Positions 5,263 to 5,841 of a DNA stretch of 5,841 nucleotides are shown one piece after another. The position numbers and the translations under genes are program-made. A model generated the notes under the pieces. It had not been told where the DNA came from. It did no database searches and worked only from the letters and a program-made list of their open reading frames with translations. The DNA is from an uncultured Polymorphobacter sp. (GTDB taxonomy: Bacteria; Pseudomonadota; Alphaproteobacteria; Sphingomonadales; Sphingomonadaceae), in contig CALMPZ010000393.1 in NCBI GenBank assembly GCA_937871645.1, positions 1-5,841 on the forward strand. Direction: 5' to 3'. The stretch's first letter is position 1, and each line of letters begins with the position of its first letter.

Positions 5263-5841
5263 TCATCTCGACAATCCCGCCAGCGTCATATCGATGCGGG
5301 CATGGATGTTGGGGTCGCGCGTCGTCTCGCGCATCGCCACCAGCGATTCGCGTGCTGCGGCATGGTCACCAAGGCGCACCTCCAGCTGCGCGCGCTCCCA
5401 CCAGACGCTGGTGAAATCGGGCGCCAGCAAGCTCATCCGCCGCGCCAGCACCAGCGCCCGCGCCAGGTCGCCGGCGTTGTGCGCGCGTGACGCCTGGTTG
5501 GTCAGCAGTCGCACCAGCGCCGAACGGTTGCTGAGCAGCACGCCTTCGCGCACCGGCGCGTGCAGCGCGTCGGGCAGCCGCGAGACGATGCCGCCGTTCG
5601 AAAACGGATCGATGACCACCGCGTCGCCGCCGTCGCCGATCCGCACCACGACATGCCCGGGCAACCCGACGATGTCCGCCGCGCCGCCCAGCCGCCGCGC
5701 CAGTGCAACATAGAGGATCGACAGCGTGACGGGCAGCCCGCGCCGGCGCTCGAACATCGCCAGGAAGTCGGCGTTGGCGGGGTTGTCATAATCGTCGCGG
5801 TCGCCGCGCATGCCGCAGCGATGCGCGATGGTGTGTGCCAG
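5263..5841 (-). CDS. SirB1-family protein, transglutaminase-like plus TPR (5' end outside window)
   Basis: The frame stays open to the right edge of the window, so the N-terminus is missing and 192 residues are visible. The visible part begins with LAHTIAHRCG, then DYDNPANADFL and the family signature RRRGLPVTLSILYVALARRLG (fragment 32-52). GLPGHVVVR follows with His63, then VIDPFSNGG with Asp78. These His and Asp positions match the transglutaminase-like core. I see no Cys where that fold normally has its nucleophile, so catalysis is doubtful. Residues about 115-175 form a TPR-like helical pair (RAHNAGDLARAL and RLGDHAAARESL). The family includes E. coli YchA/SirB1, whose role is poorly defined. 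The SirB1-to-gshB spacing is 59 bp. Judging by typical SirB1 lengths, up to about a third of the protein lies beyond the edge. Confidence 0.88.
   Translation of the reverse strand: MAHTIAHRCGMRGDRDDYDNPANADFLAMFERRRGLPVTLSILYVALARRLGGAADIVGLPGHVVVRIGDGGDAVVIDPFSNGGIVSRLPDALHAPVREGVLLSNRSALVRLLTNQASRAHNAGDLARALVLARRMSLLAPDFTSVWWERAQLEVRLGDHAAARESLVAMRETTRDPNIHARIDMTLAGLSR

Noticed and set aside
4442..5713. 423-residue plus-strand open frame opposite gshB and the SirB1-family gene
   Set aside because: It is antisense to two well-supported genes. Its His/Arg/Val-rich product has no recognisable domain, as expected for an open shadow frame in high-GC DNA.
1..5841. CRISPR array, insertion sequence, prophage or toxin-antitoxin system
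   Set aside because: No regularly spaced direct repeats, transposase, integrase or phage gene was seen, and no gene pair of toxin-antitoxin type is present.

Overview
This window looks like chromosomal DNA of a high-GC alphaproteobacterium, most likely a sphingomonad (Sphingomonas, Sphingopyxis or Novosphingobium type). The assignment rests on the style of the L21, L27 and glutathione synthetase proteins and on GC-rich inverted repeats between genes that resemble, from memory, dispersed sphingomonad repeats. No mobile element, CRISPR array, tRNA or rRNA was seen.

Layout. Positions 1-56 hold an inverted-repeat element. A minus-strand ribosomal operon follows, rplU (L21, 446-739) then rpmA (L27, 160-429). 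It has a plausible promoter at 809-837 and ends in a strong intrinsic terminator at 100-137. Divergently, on the plus strand, 1021-3330 encodes a 769-residue secreted patatin-like phospholipase. Its order of signal peptide, patatin hydrolase, POTRA-like segment and C-terminal outer-membrane beta-barrel is that of a type Vd autotransporter (PlpD-like).

Positions 3331-3883 contain no convincing protein gene but are dense in inverted repeats. They include a likely terminator for the patatin gene, a perfect TTGACA followed by a TetR-style palindrome with no gene behind it, a strong 11-bp hairpin at 3655-3706, and a cluster of hairpins at 3787-3864.

The right part is a minus-strand gene string. 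It starts with a SirB1-family transglutaminase-like/TPR protein (cut by the right window edge), then gshB (glutathione synthetase), then a small basic protein of unknown function. Gaps of 59 and 33 bp, with good ribosome binding sites ahead of gshB and the small gene, suggest co-transcription.

How the genes relate: rplU-rpmA build the 50S subunit and gshB completes glutathione synthesis; these are housekeeping. The patatin autotransporter is the accessory-like gene and acts at the outer membrane. Nothing here amounts to a clearly new system. The most open questions are the structured 553-bp gene-free stretch and the uncharacterised gene downstream of gshB.
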